This document shows positions 54,102 through 63,063 of a stretch of DNA of 64,000 nt, piece by piece. The position numbers and the translations under genes were made by a program. A model generated the notes under the pieces. That model had not been told where the DNA came from, made no database searches, and was given only the letters and a program-made list of their open reading frames with translations. The stretch covers positions 41,087 to 105,086 of the forward strand of contig JBLHLT010000013.1 of the NCBI GenBank assembly GCA_047621325.1. The letters are read 5' to 3'. How positions within the stretch are numbered: the first letter of the stretch is position 1; each line of letters opens with the position of its first letter. The stretch comes from Bermanella sp047621325 (GTDB lineage Bacteria > Pseudomonadota > Gammaproteobacteria > Pseudomonadales > Oceanobacteraceae).

Positions 54102-54115
54102 CTGATGCTAATCAA
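54102..54115 (+). promoter_or_regulatory. FNR/DNR-type box upstream of norQ
   Basis: CTGATGCTAATCAA differs by one base from the FNR consensus TTGAT-N4-ATCAA. A -10-like TATTAT/TATATT lies at 54137-54145, which places the box about 41 bases upstream of the start, the class II activating position. A perfect inverted repeat AACCATT-ACC-AATGGTT (54114-54130) lies between the box and the -10. Confidence 0.68.
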
Positions 54116-54193
54116 CCATTACCAATGGTTTAGGCATATTATATTGCCATTAGCCTGTAGCTCGGTTTAGACGAGATAGCACACGGAGTCCGA

Positions 54194-55027
54194 ATGACGG
54201 TAGAAATTGTAAACAACCAAGTAGTCGCAGAAACAACCGATTTAGATAGGGGTGATGGTTTATATTATGAAGCTCAAAATAATGAAATTGAGCTGTTTAC
54301 TCATGCTTACCAAAATCAGCTGCCGGTATTAATTAAAGGCCCAACAGGGTGTGGTAAAACGCGGTTTATCGCGGCCATGGCCGAGCGCTTAAATCGGCCT
54401 CTTTATACGGTATCGTGTCACGATGATTTAACCGCTGCCGATCTTGTGGGGCGACACCTTATTGGCCCAGAGGGTACTTATTGGCAAGACGGCCCATTAA
54501 CAAGGGCGGTGCGTGAAGGTGGTATTTGTTATTTAGATGAAGTGGTTGAAGCCCGTAAAGACACCACGGTTGTATTGCATCCTTTGGCAGATGATCGTCG
54601 GGTTTTACCCATTGAACGAACCGGTGAATATTTAGAAGCGGCACCAGGATTTATGTTGGTGGTGTCGTATAACCCGGGTTACCAAAACTTAATCAAAGGC
54701 TTAAAGCCAAGTACTCGCCAGCGTTTTGTGGCGATGAAATTTGATTACCCAACTCCTGAGGTTGAAGCACGCATTGTGGCCCGTGAATGCGGTGCCAGTG
54801 ATGCGTTAGCGCAGCAATTGGTTAAGCTCGGCAACGCGCTGCGTAATTTAAAAGATCACGATTTAGAAGAAGCCGCTTCTACACGCTTATTAATTTATGC
54901 GGCAAAATTGGTGGGCAGTGGTATCGACGTTAAACAGGCTTGTTATGCCACAATGGCAGAGCCATTGTCAGATGACGAAGCAACCGTTGCGGCTTTAAAA
55001 ACAGTGATTGATGCCTGTATTCATTAA
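54194..55027 (+). CDS. norQ: NorQ, AAA+ ATPase for nitric oxide reductase activation
   Basis: This MoxR/CbbQ-family ATPase works with NorD to insert or activate the non-haem iron of NO reductase. Walker A is GPTGCGKT at 49-56, Walker B 'GICYLDEVVEA', and 'VSYNPGYQNLIKGLKPSTRQRF' carries the sensor and arginine-finger region. The length of 277 fits NorQ. It leads the cluster here, behind an FNR-type box. NorD follows only after four other genes. Confidence 0.94.
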   Translation: MTVEIVNNQVVAETTDLDRGDGLYYEAQNNEIELFTHAYQNQLPVLIKGPTGCGKTRFIAAMAERLNRPLYTVSCHDDLTAADLVGRHLIGPEGTYWQDGPLTRAVREGGICYLDEVVEARKDTTVVLHPLADDRRVLPIERTGEYLEAAPGFMLVVSYNPGYQNLIKGLKPSTRQRFVAMKFDYPTPEVEARIVARECGASDALAQQLVKLGNALRNLKDHDLEEAASTRLLIYAAKLVGSGIDVKQACYATMAEPLSDDEATVAALKTVIDACIH

Positions 55028-55089
55028 TATGCATTGAACGATTAAGCTCATGCTGATGAGTGCCAGTAAATCAAGAAGGTAATCAAGTC

Positions 55090-55533
55090 ATGACACGAGC
55101 GGTGTTCATTCAAGGTTGGTATTTGGCAAATTTATTGATACTGCCGGGCATTGCTTTTTTTATGGTTAGTTATGCCTATTTTAAATATGTGGTTCAAGGC
55201 GGTCGAGTGATTAGTTTACAGTACAAAGACTCGGTCGATGTTCAGTTAACATATCCCGATAGCGCCATTGAACAGAAGACAGCTGAAAATAATATCGAAC
55301 CATTGCAACTGACCATGGCACATTCCCGCGCTGCGTTTTGGTTGTCTATTGTGGGGGGGAGTTGTGTATTTGGTGGCTGCCTATTTTTGTATTTTATGGT
55401 GGGTGTGGGCGCGCAAGCTTGGCCGATTATTATTGTATATTTCATTATGATGCACACGGTATTTGTTATGTGGGGTATGTTGAATCTAGCTCGTGCAATG
55501 GCGGATCGCCTACCTATCTTTAAACTTTTTTAA
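55090..55533 (+). CDS. Nor-cluster membrane protein of unknown function
   Basis: The protein has 147 residues from ATG 55090, with AAGAAGG as ribosome site. It has three membrane helices: one N-terminal (~10-33), then after a ~50-residue charged segment ('LQYKDSVDVQLTYPDSAIEQKTAENN') two more (~85-107 and ~112-135). It is too short and lacks the five helices of NorE, and is not obviously NorF. Its place between norQ and norC implies a role in assembly or maturation of the reductase. Confidence 0.75.
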   Translation: MTRAVFIQGWYLANLLILPGIAFFMVSYAYFKYVVQGGRVISLQYKDSVDVQLTYPDSAIEQKTAENNIEPLQLTMAHSRAAFWLSIVGGSCVFGGCLFLYFMVGVGAQAWPIIIVYFIMMHTVFVMWGMLNLARAMADRLPIFKLF

Positions 55534-55627
55534 TTCTTGTTTTGATCATATATCCCTTCAAATAAGCCCTTTTAAAAATAAGGGTATTCATTTTTCGCTT
55601 ATTTTATCTACCCCTTTGTGGTTATTT

Positions 55628-55644
55628 CCGAGCGTAGCGCTCGG
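55628..55644. terminator. Hairpin between the norQ unit and norC
   Basis: CCGAGCG and CGCTCGG form a perfect 7-base stem with a TAG loop. No real T tract follows, so it is a weak terminator or an mRNA-processing hairpin. It suggests that norC has its own promoter, in line with the FNR box just downstream. Confidence 0.5.
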
Positions 55645-55659
55645 GTTAATAACGGTAAA

Positions 55660-55673
55660 TTGATATGAATCAC
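55660..55673 (+). promoter_or_regulatory. FNR/DNR-type box upstream of norC
   Basis: TTGATATGAATCAC matches TTGAT-N4-ATCAA at all but the last base. TAGTAT at 55692-55697 is a plausible -10, giving a start near 55704 and placing the box near -37 to -41. norC starts at 55737. Confidence 0.68.
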
Positions 55674-55736
55674 TATGTGCCGTTATGCCCATAGTATGGT
55701 TCGCCAGTTATTAAAATTAAAAAGGAGGGAGTTGCC

Positions 55737-56177
55737 ATGGCTGAACGTTTTACTAAAAGCATGGCCAGGAATATGTACATGGGTGGAAGCCTTTTTTTCA
55801 TCCTTGTTTTCATAGGTCTGACAGTGGATACCGTACGGACAATGCCCGAACGAGATAACCGTGAAAATTTAACCGAAACGGTCGCTCACGGTAAAAAACT
55901 GTGGGAAGACAATAACTGTATTGGTTGTCACTCACTACTGGGTGAAGGTGCTTACTTTGCGCCTGAGCTGGGCAATGTGTATCAGCGTCGTGGTGGGGAG
56001 CAGGGTTTTAAATTGTTCTTTAGTGCTTGGATGAAAGCGCAGCCGTTGGGTGTTGAAGGCAGACGAGCGATGCCTCAATTTAATCTTAGTGATGAAGACC
56101 TAGATGCTCTGGCCGAGTTTTTAGAATACGCCTCTAAGATCAATACCAATAACTGGCCACCAAACATAGAAGGATAA
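55737..56177 (+). CDS. norC: Nitric oxide reductase subunit C (cytochrome c)
   Basis: This membrane-anchored cytochrome c passes electrons to NorB. One N-terminal helix (~17-32) anchors a periplasmic domain with haem motif CIGCH at 61-65 and a likely Met ligand in 'GRRAMPQFNL'. The 146-residue length is typical. The ribosome site AAGGAGGG is strong, and norB follows 10 bases after the stop. Confidence 0.97.
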   Translation: MAERFTKSMARNMYMGGSLFFILVFIGLTVDTVRTMPERDNRENLTETVAHGKKLWEDNNCIGCHSLLGEGAYFAPELGNVYQRRGGEQGFKLFFSAWMKAQPLGVEGRRAMPQFNLSDEDLDALAEFLEYASKINTNNWPPNIEG

Positions 56178-56187
56178 GGAGATTACT

Positions 56188-57591
56188 ATGAAATATGAGT
56201 CACAAGCCGTCTCGAAATATTATTTTGTTTTTGCCCTCATCTTGTTTGTGGGCCAAATATTATTTGGATTAATACTCGGAACCCAATATGTCATTGGTGA
56301 TTTCTTATTCCCTGAAATTCCATTCAACGTTGCACGTATGGTGCATACAAACTTATTGATTGTTTGGTTGTTGTTTGGGTTTATGGGCTCAGCTTATTAC
56401 CTGATTCCGGAAGAAGCAGAAACAGAATTACACAGCCCTAAATTGGCCTTGGCGTTATTCTGGATATTTGCCGCAGCGGGTACCTTAACCATAATCGGTT
56501 ATCTGTCTGTGCCGTATGCGACATTGGCTGAAATAACCGGCAATGATTTATTGCCCACCATGGGGCGAGAATTTTTAGAAATGCCCACTCTGACAAAAGT
56601 AGGCGTTGTTATTGTTGCGCTAGGCTTTTTATATAACATCGGTATGACCGTTCTTAAAGGCCGTAAAACCGTTATTAATCTTGTGTTATTAACCGGTTTA
56701 CTGGGCTTGGCCTTGATGTTTTTGTTTTCGTTTTATAACCCTGAAAACCTAGCGCTAGATAAATACTTCTGGTGGTTTGTGGTTCACTTATGGGTAGAAG
56801 GCACGTGGGAATTAATCATGGCGTCTATCTTGGCATTTGTATTAATTAAAGTGACGGGTGTGGACCGTGAAGTGATTGAAAAATGGCTGTACGTGATCAT
56901 TGCCATGGCGCTGATTTCGGGAATACTCGGCACAGGTCACCATTTCTTTTGGATAGGCGCACCTGAATACTGGTTATGGTTAGGTTCACTCTTCTCAGCA
57001 ATCGAACCGTTACCATTTTTCATGATGACATTATTTGCTTTCAACATGGTGAACCGTCGTCGCCGTGAACATCCAAATCGCGCAGCAACACTTTGGGCAT
57101 TGGGTTGTGCGGTCATGGCATTCTTGGGTGCGGGTGTGTGGGGCTTCTTACACACACTGGCCCCAGTTAACTATTACACTCACGGCTCACAGATAACCGC
57201 CGCCCACGGACATATGGCCTTTTATGGTGCTTACGTCATGATCGTCATAACGTTGATTTCTTATGCGATGCCGATTATGCGTGGTCGTCCAAACGGCAAC
57301 AACCTTAAGGCGCAAGTGGTTGAAATGTGGAGCTTCTGGTTAATGACGGTATCTATGGTATTTATTACCTTGTTCTTAACCGGCGCCGGTGTGTTGCAAG
57401 TTTGGTTGCAGCGTTTACCAGAATCAGGCGATGCGCTTAGCTTTATGGTGACTCAAGACAAACTTGCGTTATTTTACTGGTTAAGATTGGCATCTGGCTT
57501 GGTCTTCATGCTTGGCTTAGTAGCTTACATTGCAAGCTTCTTTATAGGTGGTGATGAAGATCCTGCTGTCGAGCGTGAACAGCTTCAGTAA
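56188..57591 (+). CDS. norB: Nitric oxide reductase subunit B
   Basis: This is the catalytic subunit that reduces two NO to N2O in the inner membrane. About twelve helices are visible. Haem and non-haem iron ligands are in 'VARMVHTNLLIVW', 'VVHLWVEGTWELI' (His and active-site Glu), 'GTGHHFFWIG' and 'HGHMAFYGAYVM'. The length of 467 is that of cNorB; there is no quinol-oxidase extension, so it partners with NorC. It lies in one transcript with norC. Confidence 0.97.
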   Translation: MKYESQAVSKYYFVFALILFVGQILFGLILGTQYVIGDFLFPEIPFNVARMVHTNLLIVWLLFGFMGSAYYLIPEEAETELHSPKLALALFWIFAAAGTLTIIGYLSVPYATLAEITGNDLLPTMGREFLEMPTLTKVGVVIVALGFLYNIGMTVLKGRKTVINLVLLTGLLGLALMFLFSFYNPENLALDKYFWWFVVHLWVEGTWELIMASILAFVLIKVTGVDREVIEKWLYVIIAMALISGILGTGHHFFWIGAPEYWLWLGSLFSAIEPLPFFMMTLFAFNMVNRRRREHPNRAATLWALGCAVMAFLGAGVWGFLHTLAPVNYYTHGSQITAAHGHMAFYGAYVMIVITLISYAMPIMRGRPNGNNLKAQVVEMWSFWLMTVSMVFITLFLTGAGVLQVWLQRLPESGDALSFMVTQDKLALFYWLRLASGLVFMLGLVAYIASFFIGGDEDPAVEREQLQ

Positions 57592-57710
57592 GTGGTTAAT
57601 TCGATTTAAGTCTTGGCTTGAATCGAATTAACTTGAAGCGCTTCTAAATGAATTTTGCTCAATATAGGTTGACCGCAATGGTTAACCTATTGACATAGTG
57701 GGTACTTCAA

Positions 57711-58652
57711 ATGGCTGGAAACAGACTTCAACTTGCCCGTTTAGGGGTGAGGTCTTTATTTTTTCTTCTTTTTTTATTGGCGCCTGTCCTTAATATTTTT
57801 CGGTTTGATTTAGAGACCACGCAATTCATTTTATTTAACCAAGCGCTGTCCTTTGAAATGAGCAGTGAGTGGATTCGAAACAGTGATGCGATTGACACAG
57901 GCCTAAGGATTTTAACCCGCTTTATCTTACCGCTTGTTTTAATTATCGCTACAGGCATCTTTATTTTTTATAAGTGGGGGCGGATCTATTGTGGTTGGTT
58001 ATGTCCGCATTTTTCGGTGGTTGAGCTAATCAATGACTTAATGGATAAACGCACAGGCAGAGTCACCATTTGGGAGACCTCTAAAAGTAAAAAGCCAGAT
58101 ACCGTTAAAGACTGGTTGATCATTGTAGTAGTCTCCATGATCATCGCATTTTTATGGGCGTTAGGGTTGTTATCCTATTTGTTAGACCCAATTCCTTTGT
58201 ACCAAGATTTAGTGACATTGAATGTTGGTTTGTATCCCAGCATCTTTTTAATTGCCGCCACCCTTGTTTTTACCATTGATTTTGTTTTTGCACGCCACTT
58301 GTTTTGTAAATATGGCTGCGCCTTTGGTTTGATGCAAAGTTTATTCTGGATGATGAACAGCAAGGCCATGTTGGTTAAGTTTGATAAAGAACGCGCTAAG
58401 GCGTGCCAAAGCTGTGATAAAGACTGCGAGACCGCATGCCCAATGCGCTTGCCGGTTCGCAGTTTTAAACGTGCTAAATTTACCTGTACCCAGTGTGCCC
58501 AATGCATCAGCGCGTGCCAGCAAGTGCAAATAAACAACCCTGAGGGAGGCCTATTAAATTGGAGTGAAGGGGAAACCGATCGACATAGCTCATTAATTCC
58601 AATGATCAATGTAGGCAATAAAAATAATCGTATCGGTAAAGAGCCTAGGTAG
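57711..58652 (+). CDS. Polyferredoxin-like membrane protein (NapH/CcoG-type)
   Basis: The protein has 313 residues with about five membrane helices and two 4Fe-4S motifs near the C-terminus ('CQSCDKDCETACPMRLP' and 'CTQCAQCISACQQ'). Membrane-proximal 'IYCGWLCPHFS' and 'LFCKYGCAFG' are the hallmarks of the NapH/NosR/CcoG group. The protein probably moves electrons to a periplasmic or metal-insertion partner. Its position between norB and norD argues for a role in NO reductase maturation or its electron supply. NosR-type flavin domains are missing. Confidence 0.85.
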   Translation: MAGNRLQLARLGVRSLFFLLFLLAPVLNIFRFDLETTQFILFNQALSFEMSSEWIRNSDAIDTGLRILTRFILPLVLIIATGIFIFYKWGRIYCGWLCPHFSVVELINDLMDKRTGRVTIWETSKSKKPDTVKDWLIIVVVSMIIAFLWALGLLSYLLDPIPLYQDLVTLNVGLYPSIFLIAATLVFTIDFVFARHLFCKYGCAFGLMQSLFWMMNSKAMLVKFDKERAKACQSCDKDCETACPMRLPVRSFKRAKFTCTQCAQCISACQQVQINNPEGGLLNWSEGETDRHSSLIPMINVGNKNNRIGKEPR

Positions 58653-58660
58653 AGACAGCA

Positions 58661-60496
58661 ATGGAAGAATACATAGGGTTTAAATGGCATCAATTTATTA
58701 CTGGCAAAGCCAATACCGACAACAAAGCTGCGTCCGTGAGTTTAAGGGACCATGGATTTGAGATTGGCGTTTTATTTCGCGCACTGGGCGGTGACGCTGG
58801 TTTAAGAATCGATGCGGCTTCACCTCGTGATTATTATATGCGCCGAACGCTATTACAAAAAATAGCGGGGACACATCAACAGGTTGAACTGGCTTGGATG
58901 GATGACGAGTCGTTAAAACTGCCCGAAGATATTGCGTTGTTTTCGTCTGTTCAATTAAACAAATATCTGTATTTATGGTTAGCCGCCCTTGCATCACAAC
59001 AAACCGCTCAATTTACAAACTGGATTATTGATAATCAAACACTCACGTTAGCGGTATTGAGCGCTTATCCGGGAATGAAGGTAATTTATCTTCAGCTAGT
59101 GAAAGAATTAATGTTAATGCGCCCTGCTATGGGTAGCCTAACGCCACAAGAGCAGCAACAAGAAAGTGCCTTACAACAAGCATTGCTTAACCCTGGCAGT
59201 GTTGCGGTGTTGCCCGCAGCAAGCCATGCGCCTGCGCCGATTCCTTTATGGTTATACCCTGCAAACATCATGCGTGCTGGTTTATCCAGTGAAGCCGCGA
59301 CCGAAGACCTTAACAGTACCATTGGTGGTGCCAGTAAAAAGAAGAAAGGCAAACGTAAAAAAGGTGAGCGGGTTGATAGTTACGATAAAAATAACGGCCT
59401 GATGATTTTTAGGTTAGAAAATTTGTTTAGCTTCAGCGAATTTGTACCCGTCGATCGCGCCGGAGAAGATACCGACGAAGAAGATGCCGCTAGCGTGGCA
59501 GAAGACTTAGACATCATTAGTATTTCTAAAAATCGTCAAGCGGCTTCATCCAGTATTAAATTCGATTTAGATTTACCAGCACTCGAAAATGATGACCTGC
59601 GCCTTGGCGATGGCATATTACTGCCAGAATGGGACTACCGAAAAAAAATCTACCAAGAAGATTACTGTTGCTTGCAACCCATGATTTCGCAAGAAACTCC
59701 TACGAGCAGTGGCGAATTGCCTGCACACTTAAAACAAGACGCGGCAAAACTGCGTCGCCAGTTTTCGGGTTTAAAGCCTGTTAGGCAATGGTTAAATCGC
59801 CAGCAATATGGTGATGAAATAGATTTAGATCGCTGGCTGCACTTTGTCTCGGATAAACAGGCAGGCACCAGTAGTTCAGAGCAATCCTTTTATCGTTCTT
59901 ATAACCACCAAATGCGGGATTTGTCTTGTTTGATTTTGGCAGATATTTCGCTATCAACCGATGCGTGGATTAATAACTCGCAAAGAGTCATTGATGTTGT
60001 CCAGGAGAGTCTTCAGCTTCTGTGTGAGGCGCTAGATTCAACCGGTGATCGCTTTGCCGTTTATGGCTTTTCATCTTTAAAGCGTCAGCATGTGCGCTTT
60101 CATATGATTAAAAACTTTAATGAAAAATACTGCGAGATCGCACGGGCCAGAATTCAGCAACTTAAGCCTGGTTATTACACCCGAATGGGCGCGGCTATAC
60201 GCCAGTCCATTAAAATATTAAAAAATGAAAAAAGCCATCAACAGGTGTTGCTGCTGGTGACCGATGGCAAGCCAAACGACCTCGATTTATACGAAGGGCG
60301 TTACGGCATTGAAGACACAAGAATGGCCATCATCGAAGCCAAACAAGCGGGATTACAGCCTTTTTGCGTGACCATTGATGAAGATGCAAATGAATATTTA
60401 CCGCACTTATTTGGCAAAAATGGGTTTATCGTCATTAAAGATCCGTCGCAGTTACCCAAAGAATTGCCAAGGTTGTATGCAAATCTGACGCGCTAA
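58661..60496 (+). CDS. norD: NorD, von Willebrand factor A protein for NO reductase activation
   Basis: This cytosolic partner of the NorQ ATPase has 611 residues. The C-terminal VWA domain (~410-600) has a MIDAS site: 'ADISLS' (DxSxS), a Thr in 'GYYTRMGAAI', and an Asp in 'LLVTDGKPND'. A Lys-rich segment ('KKKKGKRKKGER', ~225) followed by an acidic one (~265) forms a charged linker. It starts 8 bases after the polyferredoxin gene. It is well separated from norQ, unlike in many norCBQD operons. Confidence 0.93.
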   Translation: MEEYIGFKWHQFITGKANTDNKAASVSLRDHGFEIGVLFRALGGDAGLRIDAASPRDYYMRRTLLQKIAGTHQQVELAWMDDESLKLPEDIALFSSVQLNKYLYLWLAALASQQTAQFTNWIIDNQTLTLAVLSAYPGMKVIYLQLVKELMLMRPAMGSLTPQEQQQESALQQALLNPGSVAVLPAASHAPAPIPLWLYPANIMRAGLSSEAATEDLNSTIGGASKKKKGKRKKGERVDSYDKNNGLMIFRLENLFSFSEFVPVDRAGEDTDEEDAASVAEDLDIISISKNRQAASSSIKFDLDLPALENDDLRLGDGILLPEWDYRKKIYQEDYCCLQPMISQETPTSSGELPAHLKQDAAKLRRQFSGLKPVRQWLNRQQYGDEIDLDRWLHFVSDKQAGTSSSEQSFYRSYNHQMRDLSCLILADISLSTDAWINNSQRVIDVVQESLQLLCEALDSTGDRFAVYGFSSLKRQHVRFHMIKNFNEKYCEIARARIQQLKPGYYTRMGAAIRQSIKILKNEKSHQQVLLLVTDGKPNDLDLYEGRYGIEDTRMAIIEAKQAGLQPFCVTIDEDANEYLPHLFGKNGFIVIKDPSQLPKELPRLYANLTR

Positions 60497-60660
60497 GTAC
60501 CGATACTGGCTGTTTTTTGGGCGCCTATTTGGGTTTTTGAATATAGGGGCCTGCTGACTAAAAGCAGACTCAGTGCCACCCATACTTCTGCTGGCTGAGT
60601 TCGACGTACTACCTTTTTGACCTTCTACCTCTTTTTATTCCTTAGGGAATTAAGCATCTA

Positions 60661-60674
60661 CTGACAAAGATCAA
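60661..60674 (+). promoter_or_regulatory. Possible FNR/DNR box upstream of nrdJa
   Basis: CTGACAAAGATCAA fits TTGAC-N4-ATCAA, an accepted DNR/NNR variant, with one mismatch, and FNR with two. A TGTAAT at 60696-60701 would put it near -41. It overlaps the left arm of a longer inverted repeat, so it is ambiguous. Confidence 0.4.
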
Positions 60675-60729
60675 TAAAGTTCTTCTTTGTCATTTTGTAA
60701 TGCTTTAAATTATTTTAATACCGTCAAAA

Positions 60730-60745
60730 ACACTACATAGTGTTG
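60730..60745 (+). promoter_or_regulatory. NrdR box 1
   Basis: ACACTACATAGTGTTG matches the NrdR core CWATATATWG at 8 of 10 positions. NrdR represses ribonucleotide reductase genes when dATP is high. A second box lies exactly 31 bases downstream, the usual paired arrangement. Confidence 0.65.
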
Positions 60746-60760
60746 TTTCAATAAAGATAA

Positions 60761-60776
60761 GCACAAGATGTAGTAG
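60761..60776 (+). promoter_or_regulatory. NrdR box 2
   Basis: GCACAAGATGTAGTAG matches the NrdR core at 8 of 10 positions. It is 31 bases from box 1, three helical turns, which supports both. Confidence 0.62.
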
Positions 60777-60883
60777 ATATTGATCCCCCTTGTTAAGCCC
60801 TGTGGGGTATTCCATTTACTGAAGTTATGGTGCATTGGACCACTATTTAGCCAGCCTAAAGGCTACCCAGGGATATTAAAAAC

Positions 60884-63052
60884 ATGAGCGATCAGCCCCT
60901 TCACACCGACCCTAAACAAAAGTCAGACTCAGCTTCAAATAGCAGCATTCCATTGCAGGATGCTTCTATGGATATCTGGGATTCAAAATACCGCCTAAAA
61001 AATGCCCAAGGCATCCCGCAAGACGCCGACATTCATGAAAGTTTCGCGCGCGTGGCAAAAGCATTGTCAGACGTAGAGACCAATAAAAAAGACCGCCAAA
61101 AATGGTTACCCAAGTTTTTATGGGCACTCGAAAACGGTGCCATTCCGGCGGGTCGCATCATCAGTAACGCCGGTGCCCAAGATCATAAACCCGCTACCTC
61201 AACCATTAACTGCACTGTGTCTGGTGTGTTAGAAGATTCCATGACCGACATTCTTGGCAAAGTACAAGAAGCTGGGTTAACGCTTAAAGCGGGTTGTGGC
61301 ATTGGTTATGAATTCTCAACCCTGCGCCCTAAGAATGCCTTTGTGAATGGCGCCGGTGCGTATACATCTGGGCCTATGTCGTTCATGGATATTTACGACA
61401 AGATGTGTTTTACCGTGTCGTCGGCGGGCGGGCGTCGTGGTGCGCAAATGGCCACCTTTGATATTTCGCACCCCGATGTTTTAGATTTTATAAAAGCCAA
61501 GCGCGAAGATGGTCGCCTGCGTCAATTTAACCTATCACTGCTGATTACCGATGAGTTTATGCAAGCGGTGAAAGACAATAGCCAGTGGCCATTGGTGTTT
61601 CCAATTTCGGTTAAGCAGCAAGCGCGCGAGCAATTAGATTTAGACGATAGCGCACAAGTTATTTGGAAAGACTGGTCAAGCCAACAAGACTATATCGTGA
61701 ATGATAAAGGGCAAGTGGCGTGTAAGGTTTACCGTACCATTGCCGCGCAAAAACTATGGAACGTGATCATGGCGTCCACTTATGATTTTGCCGAACCGGG
61801 TTTTATCTTGATTGATAAAGTGAATCAACTGAATAACAACTGGTTTTGTGAAAGCATTCGCGCCACTAATCCGTGCGGTGAGCAACCATTGCCACTTTAT
61901 GGCAGTTGTTTGTTGGGCTCGATTAATTTAACCCATTTTGTAGTACATCCGTTTACCGAGCACGCACAGTTTAATTGGAAAAAATACAAAGAAGTGGTGG
62001 CTATTTTTACCCGCATGTTGGACAACGTGGTGGAAATTAATGGCCTACCGCTGCCCAGGCAACGCGATGAAATCACCCGCAAGCGTCGCCACGGCATGGG
62101 CTATTTAGGGTTGGGTTCTACCATCACCATGTTAGGCATGCGTTATGGTCATCAAGCGTCATTAGCCTTTACCGAAGAAGTGACCCGACAACTTGCGTTA
62201 ACAGGCTGGCAGCAAGCTTTGCAATTAGCGAAGGAAAAAGGCCCTGCTCCCATCATGGAAGAAATGTTTGAGTTAACCGCTCAGCATTTACGTCAACGTC
62301 CACAACTGATCAAAGACGGTTACAAGTTAGGTGATCAATTACCGGGGAAAATCCTGCATGTTAAATACAGTCATTACATGCAGCAATTAGCACAAGAAGA
62401 CCCACAGCTAATCGACGAGCTGGCCAAACATGGTGCCCGTTTTACCCATCATTCATCCATTGCGCCCACGGGCACCATTAGTTTGTCGATTGCCAATAAT
62501 GCAAGTAATGGCATCGAGCCGAGTTTTGCGCATCATTACTCACGCAACATTATTAAACCGGGGAAAAAGTCCAAAGAAAAAGTGGATGTTTTTTCTTATG
62601 AACTATTGGCTTATCGTGAATACATAAACAAAAACGCGATGCCGTTTGCAACGGATGAAAATCAATTGCCAGATTACTTTGTGTGCAGTGATGACATTAG
62701 CCCAGAACAGCATGTTGATGTGCAAGCGGCTGCGCAAAAATGGATCGATTCATCTATTTCTAAAACAGCCAATGTACCGAGTGATTATCCATTTGAAAAA
62801 TTCAAAGATATTTATCGGTATGCTCACGAGCAATCATTGAAAGGCTGCACCACGTTCCGCTTTAATCCAGAGGCATTTCAAGGGGTATTGGTAAAAGAAA
62901 AAGACCTAGAAAACACCACCTACCGATTCACCCTAGAAGACGGTGAAGTTGTTGAAATCAAGGGCAATGAAACCGTTGAGTACGATGGTGAAGAACACAG
63001 TGCTGCCAATTTATACGATGCGTTAAAAGAAGGTTATTACGGCAAGCTTTAA
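60884..63052 (+). CDS. nrdJa: Adenosylcobalamin-dependent (class II) ribonucleotide reductase, large part
   Basis: It reduces ribonucleotides using a B12-derived thiyl radical, without need for oxygen. 'STINCTVSG', 'GCGIGYEFSTLRP', 'SAGGRRGAQMATFDISHPDVLDFI' and the radical-site 'NPCGEQPLPLYGSCLLGSINL' are class II motifs. 'SIAPTGTISL' and the end 'KGCTTFRFNPEAFQG' also fit. At 722 residues it lacks the C-terminal TSCPD/thiol region, which is encoded by the next gene, as in Pseudomonas NrdJa/NrdJb. Paired NrdR boxes precede it. Confidence 0.93.
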   Translation: MSDQPLHTDPKQKSDSASNSSIPLQDASMDIWDSKYRLKNAQGIPQDADIHESFARVAKALSDVETNKKDRQKWLPKFLWALENGAIPAGRIISNAGAQDHKPATSTINCTVSGVLEDSMTDILGKVQEAGLTLKAGCGIGYEFSTLRPKNAFVNGAGAYTSGPMSFMDIYDKMCFTVSSAGGRRGAQMATFDISHPDVLDFIKAKREDGRLRQFNLSLLITDEFMQAVKDNSQWPLVFPISVKQQAREQLDLDDSAQVIWKDWSSQQDYIVNDKGQVACKVYRTIAAQKLWNVIMASTYDFAEPGFILIDKVNQLNNNWFCESIRATNPCGEQPLPLYGSCLLGSINLTHFVVHPFTEHAQFNWKKYKEVVAIFTRMLDNVVEINGLPLPRQRDEITRKRRHGMGYLGLGSTITMLGMRYGHQASLAFTEEVTRQLALTGWQQALQLAKEKGPAPIMEEMFELTAQHLRQRPQLIKDGYKLGDQLPGKILHVKYSHYMQQLAQEDPQLIDELAKHGARFTHHSSIAPTGTISLSIANNASNGIEPSFAHHYSRNIIKPGKKSKEKVDVFSYELLAYREYINKNAMPFATDENQLPDYFVCSDDISPEQHVDVQAAAQKWIDSSISKTANVPSDYPFEKFKDIYRYAHEQSLKGCTTFRFNPEAFQGVLVKEKDLENTTYRFTLEDGEVVEIKGNETVEYDGEEHSAANLYDALKEGYYGKL

Positions 63053-63063
63053 AGGAGAGTGAT

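Larger units (their letters stand above)
60497..60883. other. Control region upstream of nrdJa
   Basis: This 387-base stretch has no gene. Besides the boxes listed separately, it holds a 9-base inverted repeat TGACAAAGA (60662-60670) / TCTTTGTCA (60684-60692). A possible promoter pairs TTGTCA (60687-60692) with TATTTT (60711-60716). No cobalamin riboswitch B12-box was found. No clear norD terminator was found either. Confidence 0.5.

Noticed and set aside
48387..54193. An integron integrase gene (intI) near the cassettes
   Set aside because: Both strands were read from the left flank to norQ; no tyrosine recombinase motif (R..H..R..Y) or open frame of suitable length is present.
55543..55560. 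TTGATCATATATC as an FNR box near the end of the membrane-protein gene
   Set aside because: The right half does not match ATCAA at any allowed spacing. The site at 55660 is far better placed and better matched.
60497..60883. Cobalamin riboswitch before the B12-dependent reductase
   Set aside because: No B12-box or the conserved flanking stems could be found; only a chance GCCAC-like string is present.
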